Positions 1 through 11,355 are shown, counted from the first letter of the stretch. The stretch: DNA of 64,000 bases from Bidens hawaiensis (GCA_021521415.1 JAIQDT010003789.1:62001-126000); one strand, 5' to 3'. Notes: a model not told the origin generated them from the letters alone. Translations and numbers: made by a program.

Positions 1-734
1 GTTCGCTTTCACTCGCTTACTTTAACAAGTGAGTTTTTCATAACCCCCTTTTTAACGCTTTACAACACTTTTGGGATGTAGCATATCATGAATTTTATCT
101 CGTTATTTATGCGTTTGTTTACAAACCAATTCACATTTATCGTTAGTGCCTCGCATCTTGTTTTTTATTATACTTGAATTATGTGCAACATGTTTACTAT
201 TTTTATGATGGAAGTTATACAAACACAAACGCATACACATAGTGGGAGGGTCCGACAGGACGTACCTGCGCCGTCTAACGTTACGACTTTGGTTGTTTTG
301 TATGTTGGTTCTCATTTCCCTTATTACTACGGTTTTTAGCCTAAGGAACGGGAGGACGACACAATTTGATTTCATTCACTTTATGCTCAAATATTTATTG
401 CATGATGATCGTTGAATCGCGTGCGCGCGCACACACACGCAAAAACTTATGAAAACTCACCAACATAATTGTTGACAAAAATATTATTTTAAACGTTCTG
501 CAAGTTGTTACGATAAAGTTTCAGGACAAGAATACTAGTTCTACCTTAGGATATTTAAATGAATAATATTTGATTTTTTCGATGTAATGTTATTTGTCTT
601 ATTATCAAACAATTTGTTTACTTGCGAAATTATGGAATAAACTAAATATATTGCCAATATTAATAGTGTTATGAGCTTATGAGTGATTTGTATGTTGCAC
701 CTGGGTGTATTCCGCTTAAAGTCGTGGTGTTACA
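1..734 (+). repeat. 3' part of an LTR (left-truncated by window edge)
   Basis: This stretch ends in gtgttaca and has the layout of the LTR ending at 63394. Both contain a 'gtgagtttcataacccc'-like block (here near 30-50, there near 27798) and a 'cttatgaaactcacc'-like block (here near 446, there near 63086). Both also have a purine-poor tail with 'ttccgc' shortly before the terminal ca. No primer-binding site follows position 734, so it is a 3' LTR or a solo LTR of a related Ty3/Gypsy family. The rest of the element lies outside the window. Sequence similarity to the 63394 LTR is patchy, so this is a relative and not a copy. Confidence 0.5.
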
Positions 735-1127
735 TGAGTGTAAGAAGTGTGCTTGGTGTTTGGACTGAGTTCACGCCGTGCCCCCATTTTATAGGCAAAA
801 ACTAGGATTGTCACGTATCGCGACAGGCTGGATAACAGGTTGTCGCGTAGTGCGATGCCTCTGTATATCCGGGAGCTGCCATGTGTAGACAAGTGGTTTG
901 ACATGTGTCCCCGGTTAGTTATGAGAATCCATGGCAGATTCATCATACTCGATCTAGTCTTTGATATGATTGTTTGAACGCTGGTTAGATGCTACTCTAT
1001 GTTAGTGTGTGTAATGAGAGAGAATTTTGGCAGCACAACGAGGCAATTTTGATAATAATAAGAACTAATAACTAGAATAAATGTTACAGGTTAATTATAG
1101 AAGATGACCTCATTTCCTATAAATCAC
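735..1127. other. unassigned sequence between LTR fragment and Copia A
   Basis: No convincing coding frame or repeat is visible. The stretch could hold the eroded 3' LTR of the minus-strand Copia element A, which should lie just beyond the end of its extra ORF. I see no matching second LTR in the window to prove that. A short inverted pair (atcgcgac near 818 and gtcgcgta near 842) is present. Confidence 0.3.
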
Positions 1128-1260
1128 ATAGCGAATAAGCATCTCATATGCTACGTCATTCGCTAAACAGCCTTAGTGAATGACCTTTAATACATTACAT
1201 GTCATACATTAACAAGCCTAACGAATGAGGAACAAAAAAGATCACATTCGTTATACATTC
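1128..1260. repeat. short palindromic cgaatg/cattcg motif cluster (right of LTR, 3' side of Copia A)
   Basis: Six or so copies of gcgaat/cattcg-type hexamers occur in 130 bases in both orientations, for example gcgaataag, cattcgct, gtgaatgacc, taacgaatgagg and cattcgtta. The same motif family recurs at 4630-4850 and 5300-5530, on the other side of the extra ORF of Copia A. It is probably a cis-element array of this retrotransposon family. Confidence 0.55.
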
Positions 1261-1304
1261 CATACCTAATGTGCATCTCTAACTTACAAAACAACCCCTA
1301 TACT

Positions 1305-4300
1305 TTAATCTATTACAGAATATGTTAAACAAAGACCAAGTCGAATACTGATGTATAAACAAACTCCCTCTCGTCTCAAGCTTTGTGATATTAACATATT
1401 GAATCTTCTGGTATTCCAATCCACACAACTATGAATTCCAAAAGCATGACACACACGTATAACATGTTGGAATTGCATAGCTAGCTCATTGTCTTTGTTG
1501 TGTGCCCATCTAATCTGATTGTTGAATAGCACGTCATTATCAGACTTAGATAGGTTGACCAGCCACATCAATAAAATTTATCTTCGAACCAGAACCCAAT
1601 ACAATTACTGCTTCACCAGTCTTATCGTCATACTACTACCCGTTGAATCTTTTATGAATACTTTGAGGTAAAGTCATTAAAGGGACCTTCTTTAATGTAC
1701 GAGGTGATTTCACATTAAGCACCAGTTTCCTTCACCGGTACGCAAATCAATCTCATCCACATAGTTTTTTGTCGGCACCTGAGGCTTGAAAAACTTAAAT
1801 CCTTTATTTACCTAGTGAACAAGATGACGATAGAACCAATCAATAAGTTGATTAAATCCTCGGTTCATTAAAGGTCTATACACCAACATATGAACATCCC
1901 AGCATGACAACGAGAGAATATCAGTGAAATGCCCAAAATATGGTGTACTATTTTCCCATTTCACTATACATACCTTCAGCTATGGCTCGTATATCCACGA
2001 AACAATATCACATTTCACGGTCTTCACAACAACAAACTTCTTTATATGATATGCAGATATTTAGCTTTTGATTGCAAGTAATCGTATTTTTGAGTGTACC
2101 ACAATATCTCTATCCACTTATCCATCTTCTTTGTGTTGTATTGAAACATATCATCTGAATCTTACCTTGTTTCGGGTTCCTTCTCTTTCTCTTTAACCTT
2201 ACTCTTCTCTTTCTCATTCCTTAAACACTCCTTAGCTGCTTCATAATGTTCAGTTTTGAAAAATGGAATCCCTTTATAAGAATTAAACTGTGCATGCATA
2301 TCAGGGTATTCCTCAACCATCACATTCTCCATCTCAACATAATCATAACACGTATTGCCAAACGGAACACTCGAATCAAATCTAACTTCCTCAGAATCCT
2401 CCACCTCTACATCCACCTACCTTTCTAACTCTTCAACATCTTCTTTCTTTAAGTTCAAACGAATGGCGATCTGTTCTTTCGTTAAACAATGATCTACATA
2501 CTCGCCTTCTTCAATTTCCTCCGCATAAACCTTTCTCATCACAACCCCTCTTTCATCAACAAATAAAATCATTTTTACCTTTAATGATTTGTTTAAGTTC
2601 AAACGAATGGCGATCTGTTCTTCTGTTAAACAATGATCCACAAACTTGTCTTCTTTAATTTCGTCCGCATCAAACTTGCTCATCACAACCCCTCTTTCAT
2701 CAACAAATAAAATTATTTTTACCTTTAATGTATTCATGGGTTGAACTTCGGTCGAATCATGATAACAACCAACTCTTTCCCACTTGACCCCCTTAGCGGG
2801 CGCATGACCAGATGACGAAGCACCTGGTTACTGATCAAACCCTCCCGCTTCAGGATCATCATCATGATCCCGATCCTTTAGCTTATTCAACATATCATCT
2901 TTGCACTAAAGCTGAAAGATCACTTCATCCTATTTTGCAATCTTCTCCCCTAAGAAATAACGATTGTTTTCAAATCTTGATTTTCATTATTCAAAAACTG
3001 TAATGCCTTTATCATCTGCCTCTGATCAGCACACAAACTTTCTTGAATTTGATGATCAGCAGGCATCTGCGTTTCTTGTAAGTGCCCCAATTTCATCAAC
3101 TGAAACATTTGGTGTTGCACCGGCAAATTATAAATATTTGGATGAATCAACTACATTGGACCATGAGGTCTATTGAACGACATAAATGAATAATCTGGTC
3201 TCTGTATTGGTCTAACAAGCACACTCAGACTTGTTGTAGCTAGAGTCTGTTGTGGAGAAGATGTAGGCATCAGAGATTAAACACATTGAAGCACTGATCT
3301 TGGAATAGATGTAAAAGGAGGATCTGTTGAACCTGTTGTCATCAAAGCCACTACCCGAGAGATGGAGTAGACACTACTAGAGTAGACACAGTAGTTGTAG
3401 GAGTAGTCACCACAACCCTTTGAACTTCTTGTTGTGGTTCCTGAATAATTACACCCGAACTCCTCATGGTTCGTTTAGGCTTAGGATTCTCAATGGCAAT
3501 AACCTTGCCCTTCGCTTTACGTTTACATGCCACAACACCATCATCACCACCCTTACCACCACCATTATAATCACCATCATGACCTTCACCACCTCCACGT
3601 TTCGAAACTGAATCACCATGAATCCAATGCTCATTAGGTGGAGCTTGGTTTAATTCACTAGCCAGATAACCTATCAACCTCTTATACTACGGCCTAGTGT
3701 GTTCAGTCTGACCCCAATACACTTGAATTCTTTGTACTGTATCTTCATTCATGTACTCGAGAAGAATAATATCATCAAGACTCTCTGGATCTTTCGCCAA
3801 GTCAGGCTGAATATGATTGATGATCATTTGAATAAAACGTGGATACATTAAAAATTTGTGCACTTTCGTGGTGCAATTTTCTTTAAGATGATAAAACACC
3901 ATCTCAGAGAAGTTGAAAGACTTGTTGAGCATTAATGCCACAAATGCAAATTGGAGCATGATTCTGTATTGATCCAAACCTCACGACCTCCTAAGCAGTG
4001 AATAAGTACATGTAACAAATACTTGTATTGCTCGCAGAGATGTGCTTTGTTGTACCGAGACTTGTTGAGATCACCATTATACTTTACCCGTATGAACAAA
4101 CCCTTTATCAAATCCTTATCAAACTCATAGACATCATTGTCATTAACTCCAAATCCCAACACTTCTCTAATCAGAGTCACAATAATCACAATCTACTTAT
4201 CTTGAACAGTAGCAACATTGTGATTCTCACCAGGTACATATCTAGCTGTCTCCCAGAATGCGCTTATGATGCTGTAATATATCGAGAGATTGGTAGAAAT

Positions 4301-4555
4301 AGCACGATAGATCATTTATATACGTAGAAACATAATAGCATCTCCAAACATTGCTCTACCGAAGAAATTCTCACCCAAGAGAGCTACAATGTTATGCTTT
4401 TTGTTAGCCACCCAAATATCATCCACCTGTTCTTGTTGGAGTTTAGGATTAGCAACGGGTCGCTCAATCTGCTGTTCTTGACCAACTTGAGCCTCTTATA
4501 TAACAAGACATTCTTGCTGATCAATGGGAACATTAATATGTTCTTGATTAGCCAT
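1305..4555 (-). pseudogene. Copia element A extra 3' ORF (longin-like family), decayed
   Basis: Minus-strand reading starts at the ATG at 4553-4555 (MANQEHINVP...) and can be followed in pieces with frameshifts and stops. Pieces are 3932-4189 (LIREVLGFG, KDLIKG, ALIHCLGG-like), 3687-3977 (YPRFIQMIINHI, VQRIQVYWGQ), a Gly/Asp-rich low-complexity part at 3351-3677, an acidic part at 2162-2737, and a C-terminal part at 1305-1571 (NNQIRWAHNKDNELAMQF). This is the extra ORF found between pol and the 3' LTR of large Copia elements in Asteraceae. Relatives are, from memory, annotated as 'synaptobrevin, longin-like domain protein', a name I would not read as a real SNARE function. It lies downstream of the RNase H remnant at 6891-7710 on the same strand, as expected. 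Function unknown; a structural or Gag-accessory role is only speculation. Confidence 0.7.
2451..2738 (-). repeat. 144-bp tandem duplication inside the Copia A extra ORF
   Basis: Two copies, starting at 2451 and 2595, have period 144 bp, so each encodes 48 residues and the frame is kept. The shared peptide core is ILFVDERGVVM followed by an acidic stretch and EEQIAIRLNL-type residues (FVDHCLTEEQ versus YVDHCLTKEQ). The copies differ at scattered sites, so the duplication is not recent. It lies within the 106-residue open piece at 2417-2737. Confidence 0.85.
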
Positions 4556-4599
4556 TTCTGTGAAAAAAAAAGCATGTTAATATCAATAAAATTATGAAA

Positions 4600-5540
4600 T
4601 TGACCAAAATGTCCTAATTATCTATAACCTTTAAGTTATAGCGAACGGAAAAATATACATTCGCTACAAATGAATAACGAATGACTTATTCGCTACATAT
4701 GTCACATCCGAATAATATTCGCTAGAAACTCTAACGAATGAGTTCATTCGCTAAAAAAATAACGAATAGGATCCATTCGTTATAAAATTAACGAAATGAA
4801 AGAAAATAATAGCGAATGAACACGAATACATACAATAACGAATGTGTGCATTAACCCAGTGGTTAAAGTCAAAATCGATATGAAAATAGAAAGTCAATAT
4901 GCATTTTGAATTTCAATTAACCCCGAAACAACAATCATTCACACCAAAAAAATGAATTAAATGCATCGATAGAACGTCGATAACATCCTATAACTGTCTA
5001 AATTGATTTTAATTCTTGTTTTAATGTCAATATGCCCATTTTAGGTCTGATAGAATTTTATTGTCAAAACAGTATGAAATCAGCCCAATAATATAATTTA
5101 ATCATCAGCCTAGGTTGGTTTCTATCTGTTAATGAGATACGATGATGATCAAACTGATTATAACACTCAAATTATTTTTGAAAATTTTGCTGGGTTTGTT
5201 TAAGTGAGAGGGTTTGTCAAGGTAACAGTGAATAAACAATGAACTGCCATTCACCATTACAAGGTTTATATATGCTATACATATTTGCATGCAAATCAAG
5301 ATAGCGAATGGGTCCATTCATTAAACCATTTAACTAATGTCCACTCATTCACTATACATTCACTACCAATACTAACGAATGTGTTCACATTCGCTACAAA
5401 GCATAGAGTATGAGGTGGAAGTTTATGAGAAGTGTAATGAATAAAGCTCATTCGCTTGAGTTAACTAGCGAATGGGGTCCATTCGTTACATTTTCACAGT
5501 GAATGAGAAGAAAATAACGAATGAATAAACCATTTTCCCT
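4600..5540. repeat. palindromic cgaatg/cattcg motif array upstream of the extra ORF
   Basis: About 25 hexamers of the type (a/g)cgaatg or cattcg(c/t) are spread over two clusters, 4630-4850 and 5300-5530. Many are paired head to head to form near-perfect palindromes, such as aacgaataggatccattcgtt split around a ggatcc centre at 4759-4779 and gcgaatggggtccattcgt at 5471-5489. Between the clusters (4860-5290) the sequence is plain AT-rich. It lies between RNase H and the extra ORF of Copia A, where an internal promoter for the extra ORF would be expected. Confidence 0.6.
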
Positions 5541-6890
5541 TTTAATCCTTGTAAAACCAACAAATTACCCATCAAGAACCATTTTAATGCCAATTTTATA
5601 AATATTAACTTAAAGTATGTGGGTAAAACTTTGATCAAAACGGTAAAATCCAAGATTTTATCAAATTTTCATTTCGCATAGCTCGGAGATCGAAAATAAA
5701 GCAGAAATAAAATACTTTTGAATTTTTAAAAGTTTAAGCTAAGACACATAAAATCTTTTTATCTTTTTCAAACTTTTTATAAAAACACATCGAAATATTC
5801 TTGTAATTATTCAAATTTTGAAATAAAAATAAAATTAAAATACGATAAGCAGTACATATTTTTTTGAGAAAGATCGCGACATGGAATTATATTGACTAGT
5901 AGCGTCCTAAACTACACTTCAATTTCGATTTTCAATTTCGATTATTATGCACATAATCCATTGTTGATGGTAGATATAATTGTCCACTTTAAACTTTACA
6001 CAAATATTTCAGTAGCTTTACGATACACTTAAGGTTCAATTAAGCACAAATCATATGTGAACCCCACATATCAGACACAATTTTTATTTTTATACAGTGA
6101 ACTTCACATGTATATATTTTTCCTTTCATAACTTGATTAGCTGTGACCCATGCAAAAATAACAAAAGGAAATAAAGCAAAAGTTTAAAATTTCCTTAAAA
6201 TCGGTATGACTACACGCAGATAAGGTTCCATTTTAACAAAATAAAAATATAAAATAAGTTGAAGTTATATAAGGCCTTAACAATCAATTCGGATAATTCC
6301 ATATTATCGCACCGAGAAAGTTAAGGCTTTATACGAAATACCAAGAAAGAATATTTAGGTCTTAACACTCATATCGGTATTCCTACATGCGTAGTGGATC
6401 CAAGACTTAAGCAAAATTAAGTAAAAAAAATAAGCTGGATTTCTTTGCGAAATAAAAGAAAAAAAAATAAGCTGAATTTCTTTGCAAAATAAATGTATGT
6501 GCACACAGTAATCTTTTAACTTTTTGAAACTTTAGACAGATATTTAACTATGCATCAAGATGTTGTACCACTAGATTTGGCAAACATTTAGGTTTATATG
6601 TTTTCAGCACTTATATGATTTGCCATGCCGATCATACACATCATAAAATTGATCTTAAGGAAATTTTTAGTCTAGTTTATCCATGGGCTAGGTCCGTTAA
6701 GTCGATGTACCATTCCCAGATAGGTCGAATCAAATTTCTCAAAATTATATATTTTTCAATGCTTTTGTATTTTTATATATCAAAACAAACATCACATTCT
6801 TTTTCGTATCTTCTCATATATTCTCCCCCAAAAATAAAAAACAGAATAAAAGAAAGTAAACGAAATTACTATACAAAGAAACAAAATTGA
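5541..6890. other. AT-rich non-coding spacer of Copia A
   Basis: No reading frame with recognisable similarity is seen on either strand. The stretch joins the RNase H end to the motif array and extra ORF of element A. A direct repeat 'aataagctg(g/a)atttctttgc' occurs at about 6430 and 6470 (roughly 40-bp spacing). An oligo-C run (ctccccc) near 6823 could be a polypurine tract on the minus strand, but it has no LTR next to it. Confidence 0.4.
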
Positions 6891-7710
6891 TCAACTGAGC
6901 TTTTGAATTTCAGACAAAGTTTTTAAACTATTTAAACAAAGAAGATAAGTAATTCTTGTTTTGTCAAATGCTTTCGGAAAAAGGTCAGTTTTCTGAAATC
7001 CGTGTGAATTTTTTGAAAGCCGGTTTCTTAATAATTGACATACATCCCGCTCTGGTAGACTTGAAGTTAATTTTGCACCCTTCATAGTCCGAATATGTAT
7101 AAGAAGTACGTTCAAAACTATCATCCTTGGGGAACCATAACCCGATGTCAAGATTTCCCCTCAGATAGTGGAGAATATGCTTAACAGCCGCTAGATGAGT
7201 CACTCGGGGACTCGATTGATACCTAGCACACTAACAGATAGCAAACATAATATCAAGACAAGAAGAAGTTAAATACATTAACAAAACAATATTCGCACCA
7301 TATAGGGTCGGATCAACGGTATCCTCCAATTTGTCCGCTGACAATATGACCCACAGGAAGTGGAGTAGAGGGGATTTTTTCGGCAGTAATCCTGAATCGG
7401 CTCAAGGCGTCATTTACACACTTAGTCTGATGTATAAAGATACTAGCATCACACTAGTGAACCTATCACCCAAAAAGGAAAGTCGTATCTCGCATCGAGC
7501 TTATCTCGAATTTCGTCTGCATTGTTTTCTCAAATTCCTTACATAAGTTGTCGTTTATAGAGCTAAGATTATATCATCGATATATATCTGGACAAGGAGA
7601 AGATCGTCCTTCTCCATCTTATAAAAAGAGTACAATACAGAGTCCTCATTTGAAGCCACTATCAATAAGATGGTCAGCTAATATGCTGTACCAAGTTCTG
7701 GGGGCTTGGT
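6891..7710 (-). pseudogene. Copia element A: end of RT and RNase H remnant
   Basis: Minus-strand peptides are typical of the Ty1/Copia RT/RNase H tail. They include an RT catalytic region degraded to YIDDII (near 7580), HLAAVKHILHYLRGNLDIGLWF (near 7150-7200), YSDYEGCK (RNase H start) and LFPKAFDKTR (the usual C-terminal 'LFTK.LD' block). The central RNase H is missing, so an internal deletion joined the SDYEGC part to the C-terminal block, with frameshifts. The upper end stops at 7710 exactly where the Y-family LTR begins. The missing RT start is found at 21795 on the other side of that insertion, and the shared ttggt (7706-7710, 21795-21799) is the target duplication. Confidence 0.85.
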
Positions 7711-8744
7711 TGTAACACCCGTTAATTCTGGTTTGAAGAATTAAAGCTTGTAGAGTATGTATAATTCTCGGGATTTATCCGACGTTTCTCGGAAGCCTTT
7801 GCGTCATCTCGGTACGTTAAACCATTTAACTTTCCTTCCACTTTGCCTTACACATCAATTTGGAGGGACGTGGATGTAACTATTTTATTTATATCATAAA
7901 ACGTTTAACCTAACCCTAGCCCCCCTTGCAGCAGCGATTGGCCGAGAAACCCCCCTGCTCGTTTTTCTTCTGCCCAGCCAAGTTTTGGCCATGAAAACAT
8001 CAATTCAAGGTTGGTTTTATGATTCCACATGTCTTTTACACCTTAATTGATCATATTAACGCGCTTATTGGTCGTTAATGTTGAGTTTTGATGATAACAG
8101 TTTGCTGACAGATTCGTATACGTTTATTGTAGGGTCTGTAACGCGATGGTAATCTATTGTTTTGATTGATTCTTGATTCCATGATGTTCTACTTTGAGTC
8201 TAGTTTCCAGAAGGGTATAATACGTAATTTTTGGACGAGATTTGAATGGTTTTTATGAATTTATAAAATCGAGTGTCAAAGCTGATGCGGGATGACGGAT
8301 TCTGGTCTGTCTTCCCGACGTCATAACCTTTTTTCAACAAGTCCAAATTGGTTGGTTCTACTTCTGAAAGTTAGTATTTTGAGTTAGGAACCAAACCCAA
8401 TTGGAATCGTTTAATTTGGTTCGGTAATGAATTTTATAAAAATAAAACCATTTTGTCGCGCACTGAAATAGCTGCACGTACCTTGCTGTGTTGGAGGAAT
8501 TTTTATAATTTTGTGTCCAATATAAAAATATAATAAAAATTCTTTTATAAACCTAAGACATTTATTAAGGTCTGGTAAAAATTTAATAATTTATTTCAAA
8601 GGTTATACTATGTAATTAAATGCATCTTCGCACGCTAAAATTTACACATTTTACTCGTTATTAATCAATAAGTTCGTTTTAGGCTTAACCGGTGGATTTG
8701 GTTAGTTGAAAGGTTTTAGAGGCTGAGGTAAAGTAATTGGGTAT

Positions 8745-8815
8745 GGTTTCGGCCTTGGGCCAACGTGTTGGGCCTTGGGCCAAGTTGTTGGGCCTTGGGC
8801 CAACGTGTTGGGCTT
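8745..8815 (+). repeat. gggccttgggccaa minisatellite in Y LTR
   Basis: Three units of about 22 bp (gggccttgggccaacgtgtt and close variants) lie in tandem. Two units are left at 20678-20725 in the 3' LTR. Degenerate reverse-complement units occur at 52450-52520 in the Y-family LTR inside Copia B, so copy number varies within the family. Confidence 0.85.
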
Positions 8816-9388
8816 TAACGGCCCATTAGGCAAGAGTGTTCTTACGGTCTAGTTTAGTAACGCGTTGTGTACTATTTACAGGCCCTTTGTAAGGCCCCGT
8901 CACCGGTAACCCTACTTTCGTGTTGGATTTACTCATAAACACAGTTCTAAATATCAGAGTTAATTAAAACTTTACGCGGAATATAAAACTTTCATAAAAC
9001 ATTTCATATCAATTCATAATCATGTCTTAAAACGTTCCTCTTGTCTTTCAAAATCAAAACATAACTTATAAAACATATCAGATCTTCAGATGCCAGGCTT
9101 TAGTCTTCTGCCATGTGTCCTCCACTCAAGCCAGCTGTCTCAACCTACTCACCTGCGTGCATACTAAAAGTCAGCTACGCTGAGTGAGTTCTAGTTAATC
9201 ATACAATACCTTACAATACCTTATTACATACATACGTACTTAACCTCATAACTTTCTTTCATACACACATAAGTACTCATGCCTTCATTCTTACTTACAT
9301 ACTTTCTTTCTTACTTACATACTTTCTTTACATTCATAATCATACGTTTTAAAGAGCCTTTCGCCCTATAACCTCACATATATTATAA

Positions 9389-9560
9389 GGGTCTGGTCCC
9401 TAACATCACAGATATTATAAGGGTCTGGTCCCTAACATCACAGATATTATGAGGGTCTGGTCCCTAACATCACAGATATTATTAGGGTCTGATCCCTAAC
9501 ATCACAGATATTATTAGGGTCTGGTCCCTAACATCACAGATATTATTAGGGTCTGGTCCC
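9389..9560 (-). repeat. 32-bp minisatellite gggtctggtccctaac... in X LTR
   Basis: Six units start at 9389, 9421, 9453, 9485, 9517 and 9549, with an exact 32-bp period and only a few base changes. Two degraded units follow to about 9650. The same unit in the opposite orientation occurs at 46217-46430 and 51229-51390 in the other two X copies. Confidence 0.93.
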
Positions 9561-9750
9561 TTGTTTTCGAATATTAGTAGGGTTCGATTCCCTCTTCGTT
9601 ACCATACAACCATACATCATACCTCGAGTATTATTAGGGCTCGGTACCCTTTTCGTAACCATACAACCATACAACCGTCATTTCCTTCTTTTATTAACTT
9701 TATTACGTTCATACACATAAACATACATATCATACTTGCCATATTTATAA

Positions 9751-10010
9751 CGTTACAGCCTGACAGTACGTGCAATATCCGAAGATCGTTCACGTACCAT
9801 CAAGCAATCATTCATACATATCATACTTACCATATTCATAACGTTACAACCTGACAGTACGTGCAATATCCGAAGATCGTTCACGTACCATCAAGCAATC
9901 ATTCATACATATCATACTTACCATATTTATAACGTTACAACCTGACAGTACGTGCAATATCCGAAGATCGTTCACGTACCATCAAGCAATCATTCATACA
10001 TATCACATAT
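9751..10010 (-). repeat. 91-bp tandem repeat in X LTR
   Basis: Almost three copies of a 91-bp unit start at about 9751, 9842 and 9933 (cgttacaacctgacagtacg... cattcatacatatcatactt). The copies are nearly identical, so the expansion is recent. I see no such triplication in the X copies at 44258 or 49943. Confidence 0.92.
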
Positions 10011-10249
10011 ATCACATATGGCATACACTTATCACTTAGGATAAATGTATTAACAACACATCAAGTATGCACACAGCCCCGAAAACATAACAAGGAATGG
10101 GGCTAGAAACTCACCTGGATCCTGTTACGCTCGCCGGTGATCGTAATTCCTTTCTTTAACTGGGCTCGGCTAACTGTATAATATTTACACATATCAATTA
10201 ACTACTACTTCTCGTTTTGTATTTCTATCTATATATGACCCACAACGAA

Positions 10250-10343
10250 CGGGGGTCCGGGGGCAGCGCCCCTGGCAGCGGGGTTCTAGGGGCGGCAGCC
10301 CCTAGCGGGGTCCAAGGGGCAGAGCCCCTGGCTGGGGTTAAGC
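10250..10343 (-). repeat. GC-rich interrupted-palindrome block in X LTR
   Basis: The block is about 75% G+C in an AT-rich surrounding and consists of overlapping hairpins (ggggcagcgcccc, ggggcggcagcccc, ggggcagagcccc). The reverse complement of the same block is at about 50738-50826 in another X copy. It could form stable RNA structure in the LTR transcript. Confidence 0.75.
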
Positions 10344-10429
10344 TGCCAGGTCAGCTTGGAAAAATTTTATTTTCGATAACTGCCTTAACACATTTTCCAT
10401 TAGGTTTTTAATTTATTTTCTAAACGAAC

Positions 10430-10845
10430 TTCACTTCAGGCGAAGTTAAACCTCGGGCGAACTTGGCTTCAGGCGAAGTTAAACCTTAGGCGAACTTGGC
10501 TTCAGGCGAAGTTAAACCTTAGGCGAACTTGGCTTCAGGCGAAGTTATCCTTAGGCGAACTTGGCTTCAGGCGAAGTTATCCTTAGGGGAACTTGGCTTC
10601 AGGCGAAGTTAAACCTTAGGCGAACTTGGCTTCAGGCGAAGTTATCCTTAGGCGAACTTGGCTTCAGGCGAAGTTAAACCTTAGGCGAACTTGGCTTCAG
10701 GCGAAGTTAAACCTTAGGCGAACTTGGCTTCAGGCGAAGTTATCCTTAGGCGAACTTGGCTTGAAGGCGAAGTTACGCTTGAAGGCGAAGTTACGCTTGA
10801 AGGCGAAGTTCATCAGGCGAACTTAATCTTGCAGGCGAAGTTATC
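10430..10845 (-). repeat. 30-33-bp tandem repeat (ggcgaagtt/ggcgaactt) in X LTR
   Basis: About eleven units of 30 or 33 bp alternate 'cttcaggcgaagtta' with 'ccttaggcgaacttgg'. The unit is itself a near-palindrome of aacttcgcc-type half units. The 66-residue ORF read here (RRTWLQAKLNL repeated) is an artefact of the repeat. Confidence 0.93.
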
Positions 10846-11350
10846 GCGCTGCAGATCTGTTTGCCCATAACTCCTTCGTTTCTTAGCCAAATAACTCGAT
10901 TTTGGTACCCACGGAATCGTATGATCGGCGCCTACAAATCCCAACCATCAAATCGGCCTAAAATCGACGTTTTAGGGGTCCGATTTGGGCAGTTTGGGTT
11001 TCGGGTCCGGTTAACCCATCCAATCCTAACCATTTACAGTAATAATAGCTTTGTTGGATTGTTCTTACCTTACCAACTCAGATCTATCAACAAAATCTCG
11101 GGTTTCGGCTTCGAATCTTGATCGGTTAGTAAGTGTGTTTTGAGGAGTGTGTGGAGTGTGTGTGGAGTTTGGTGAGAAATGAGATATTTTGGGATTTTGG
11201 GGGTATTTATATCCCTGAAATCCCATTCTCATTTATCCTATCTCAATTAATCCAAGTCCAAGACCCGCTCCTACTCGATATTAATAATTAAAACGCGAAA
11301 TCACTAACATAACTTTCTTTATTCAACATTATAAATTTTAGGATGTTACA

Positions 11351-11355
11351 CCCTT
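11351..11355. repeat. target-site duplication ccctt (right copy) of X solo LTR
   Basis: It pairs with ccctt at 8883-8887, which sits directly before the LTR start. A perfect 5-bp match is the standard footprint of LTR-retrotransposon integrase. Confidence 0.9.

Larger units (their letters stand above)
8888..11350 (-). mobile_element. solo LTR, family X, nested in the Y 5' LTR
   Basis: A 2463-bp insertion with tg...ca ends (tgtaaggccc ... ggatgttaca) is flanked by a perfect 5-bp duplication ccctt (8883-8887 and 11351-11355). The uninterrupted site is seen at 20785-20800, where ttacaggcc runs straight into the attacttgtgag block. Read on the minus strand, its end matches the ends of the X copies at 44258-46896 and 49943-51836 (gggttaccgg...ggccttaca). 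It contains no coding region, so it is a solo LTR left after LTR-LTR recombination. The ORFs read across it come from its tandem repeats. Confidence 0.93.

Noticed and set aside
1305..4555. A host SNARE/longin gene
   Set aside because: The match is to the extra ORF of Copia elements, with RNase H upstream on the same strand; a second homologue lies inside Copia B. No independent host gene structure is seen.
9389..9560. CRISPR-like regular repeat array
   Set aside because: Direct contiguous 32-bp repeats without unique spacers, in plant LTR sequence; it is a minisatellite.
10626..10826. 66-residue ORF with RRTWLQAKLNL repeats
   Set aside because: Translation of the 30-33-bp tandem repeat in the X LTR; no similarity to a protein family and no gene context.
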